Shown: positions 5,096-6,676 of the stretch, piece by piece
Layout: the number at the start of each line of letters is the position of its first letter
Position numbering within the stretch: position 1 is the stretch's first letter
Assembly (NCBI GenBank): GCA_017412025.1
Contig: JAFQOY010000127.1
Span: forward strand, 1 to 6,676
Direction of reading: 5' to 3'
DNA from: Clostridia bacterium
Lineage (GTDB): Bacteria > Bacillota_A > Clostridia > Christensenellales > Aristaeellaceae
DNA: 6,676 nt
Program-made: the position numbers and the translations under genes
The notes under the pieces: model-generated
Seen by the model: the letters and a program-made list of their open reading frames with translations, nothing else
Databases searched by the model: none
What the model was told of the DNA's origin: nothing

Positions 5096-5206
5096 TCGCT
5101 GCACTCCTTTCGAATGTGCCGATGTTCATACAGGATTATTTTCTGTTAACTGATAATTTACTCCGATATCCGGATGATGAATCTAAGCTTCATGCGTCAT
5201 CTAGGA
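5096..5206 (-). other. 111-nt gap before ccdA, possible weak hairpin, no clear promoter
   Basis: This is the only sizeable gap in the redox cluster. On the - strand it is AT-rich, with a short ATGAA/TTCAT hairpin just after the DUF6132-like stop and TTAACA followed 13 nt later by TATGAA, a spacing too short for a standard promoter. No T-tract terminator is seen. ccdA and the TlpA-like gene may therefore be read from upstream, possibly with help from an internal promoter that I cannot define. Confidence 0.3.
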
Positions 5207-5410
5207 TTACATTTTGCAGCTGCCGCATTCCCTGCTAAAAATCCCTGAAATCAGCCATCCGATCAGTCCCATATACAGCATAGAGCCAAACGGGCTTGAA
5301 GTGATGGGACAGCTTCCGCTTGCGCATCCGATAAAGTGATAGTATGCCAAGCCTGCCAGCGCGCCGCCCAGAGTGAACAGCGTGGGGCGAATCCATTTCT
5401 TAATCTTCAT
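5207..5410 (-). CDS. Small DUF6132-like membrane protein with two Cys pairs
   Basis: A 67-aa protein with two predicted membrane helices (about 9-28 and 43-58). The central motif GCASGSCPITSSPFGSMLYM (28-47) matches my memory of the DUF6132 family, small proteins of unknown function often seen near redox or rhodanese genes. It carries Cys29 and Cys34 at the first membrane edge and a C-terminal CGSC (Cys62, Cys65) followed by KM. The four Cys residues plus the setting suggest thiol relay or metal binding, which is inference. The ATG at 5410 lies two bases after the reductase stop, and its site AGGAGGT (5419-5425) lies inside the last codons of that gene, so translation is coupled. It is short, but the reading frame, ribosome-binding site and motif make it real. 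Confidence 0.85.
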   Translation of the reverse strand: MKIKKWIRPTLFTLGGALAGLAYYHFIGCASGSCPITSSPFGSMLYMGLIGWLISGIFSRECGSCKM

Positions 5411-5412
5411 TT

Positions 5413-6672
5413 TCAGGCACCTCCTGCCATAAATTCTTCTGCCATGTGAACGGCCATGGCTCCGTCTGCCACGGCGGTGACCACCTGCCGAAGCAGCTTG
5501 GTTCTCACATCGCCCACAGCGTACACGCCGGGGATGTTGGTTTCGGTGGTTTCTCCAGCAACGATGTAGCCGCCCTTGTCCAGTTCGATCTGATCCGAAA
5601 CCAGCTCAGTGGCGGGCTTCCTGCCTACGCTTACGAACACGCCGTCCGCTGCAATCACTGTTTCTTCACCGGTCTGCACATCCTTCAGCCGGACGCCAGT
5701 GATATTGTCTTCGTGAAGCAGTTCCGTCACCACGCTGTTCCAGCGGAATTCCACGTTCTCTGCCTTCATCAGGGGTTCATGGTAGATTTTCGTCGCCCGG
5801 AGCGTATTCCTACGATGAACGATGATGACCTTCTCGGCAATGCGGCTCAGAAGCAGCGCATCCGCTGCCGCTGTGTTGCCTCCGCCTACGACTACAACAG
5901 TCTTTCCCTTATAGAACATTCCATCGCAGGCCGCGCAGTAGGCCACGCCCCGTCCGACCAGTTCCTTTTCGTTAGGAACACCGAGTTCCCTGGGATTTGC
6001 ACCCGTCGCCAGTACAATGGTCTTGCCATAGAAAGTTCCCTCGCTGGTTTCGACTGTCTTCGGGCTGGAATTCAGATTGACGCTGCGGACTTCCGCATTC
6101 TGCGTCGTTGCTCCGAAGCGTTCAGCCTGCCGCTGCATCTGATCCGCCAGTTCCCAGCCGCCGATGCCATCTACAAAGCCCGGATAGTTGTCGATCTGGT
6201 GTGTCAGCGCCATCTGACCGCCTGCGGAGAGCTTTTCAATCACCAGCGTATCGAACCCCGCTCTTGCTGCATACAGCGCCGCCGTGTATCCGCCGGGTCC
6301 TCCTCCGATGACGATCATGTCGTAAACGTGATCGTTTTCTTCCTTTATCTGTTGGGGAAGGATGTCGGAAAGGAATTCATCAATGACCGCCTTGGATTCC
6401 GGTGCAACGGTAGAGGCCACGGGCTTACCGTCCACATACAGCCTGAGCGTGGGGATCAGTTCGACCTGCAGTTCACTCCAAAGCTTGTCATCCTCGTCCA
6501 TATCAACCTTCAAAACTTCAAGTACGCCTGCGTACTGCTCTGCGATCTGTTCGTATGCCGGGTTGATCTTGCGGCAGTGCGGGCACCAGGGCGCCCAGAA
6601 ATCTACCAGAAAGGTCTTTCTGTTCTCAATCATTTCCTTGAGCTTCTTCGAGTTTATATTCATAGCTGCCAT
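5413..6672 (-). CDS. trxB: Thioredoxin-thioredoxin reductase fusion (N-terminal Trx, C-terminal TrxB)
   Basis: Cytoplasmic flavoenzyme that moves electrons from NADPH via FAD to disulfides, here with its own thioredoxin attached. The 419-aa product has a Trx domain at about 4-104 with active site WCPHC (29-33; Cys30, Cys33) and cis-Pro74, a short linker (105-115), then a low-molecular-weight TrxR. The TrxR part shows FAD motif GGGPGG (123-128), redox motif CAAC (246-249), NADPH site GGGNTAA (263-269), the NADPH-favouring HRRNTLRA (286-293), C-terminal FAD motif YAVGD (384-388) and RQV (395-397). The family usually ends near 310 aa, so the extra hundred residues are the Trx domain. Starts at 6672 or 6663 (MNINSKK) are both possible. 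Only four bases lie upstream, so the ribosome-binding site and any further extension are not visible. It is the first gene of the cluster within the window. Confidence 0.93.
   Translation of the reverse strand: MAAMNINSKKLKEMIENRKTFLVDFWAPWCPHCRKINPAYEQIAEQYAGVLEVLKVDMDEDDKLWSELQVELIPTLRLYVDGKPVASTVAPESKAVIDEFLSDILPQQIKEENDHVYDMIVIGGGPGGYTAALYAARAGFDTLVIEKLSAGGQMALTHQIDNYPGFVDGIGGWELADQMQRQAERFGATTQNAEVRSVNLNSSPKTVETSEGTFYGKTIVLATGANPRELGVPNEKELVGRGVAYCAACDGMFYKGKTVVVVGGGNTAAADALLLSRIAEKVIIVHRRNTLRATKIYHEPLMKAENVEFRWNSVVTELLHEDNITGVRLKDVQTGEETVIAADGVFVSVGRKPATELVSDQIELDKGGYIVAGETTETNIPGVYAVGDVRTKLLRQVVTAVADGAMAVHMAEEFMAGGA
5419..5425 (-). promoter_or_regulatory. Ribosome-binding site embedded in the trxB stop region
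   Basis: AGGAGGT on the - strand lies eight bases before the ATG at 5410 and is made of the Ala-Gly-Gly codons that end the reductase fusion. It fixes the start of the 67-aa gene and implies that ribosomes finishing trxB hand over to it. Confidence 0.85.
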
Positions 6673-6676
6673 AGTG

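Noticed and set aside
5096..5206. Promoter for ccdA from TTAACA and TATGAA
   Set aside because: The spacing is about 13 nt, too short for a standard sigma-A promoter, and no better pair was seen.

Overview
The window looks chromosomal and comes from an anaerobic, Clostridia-like Firmicute. An Oscillospiraceae-type gut bacterium is my best guess, made from gene content and not from any marker gene. Coding regions are fairly GC-rich, gaps are AT-richer, Shine-Dalgarno sites are strong (GGAGG or AGGAG), and several intrinsic terminators are present. The gene set (TPP-riboswitch thi genes with ThiW, CcdA, a TlpA-like protein and a DUF6132-like protein) is typical of such bacteria.

The left half (about 1-3465, + strand) is a thiamine salvage locus. 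An intrinsic terminator lies at 16-53, directly followed by a TPP riboswitch aptamer (about 58-150) and a second, riboswitch-linked terminator (155-190). Then come thiM (hydroxyethylthiazole kinase), thiE (thiamine phosphate synthase, overlapping thiM by 14 bp), thiW (predicted thiazole transporter S component) and thiD (HMP/HMP-P kinase). Together they import and phosphorylate the thiazole moiety, phosphorylate HMP, and join the two into thiamine phosphate. No thiC, thiG or thiH is present here, so the locus itself supports salvage. A 333-nt non-coding gap before thiW folds on paper into a multi-domain RNA that I cannot assign to a known class, and the 166-nt gap before thiD carries three more perfect hairpins.

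The centre (3466-3781) is a convergent intergenic region. It holds a large palindromic element, a bidirectional terminator, a 16-nt direct repeat, four TGGGTGCA repeats spaced 10/20/20 bp, and a second bidirectional terminator built around the last of these repeats.

The right half (3782-6672, - strand) is a thiol-redox cluster. In transcription order it contains a thioredoxin-thioredoxin reductase fusion, a 67-aa DUF6132-like membrane protein with two Cys pairs, a CcdA-type membrane thiol transporter, and a membrane-anchored TlpA/ResA-like thioredoxin. It reads as a self-contained relay from NADPH, through the fused reductase and thioredoxin domain and then CcdA, to an extracytoplasmic thioredoxin. 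The terminal substrate is not in the window.
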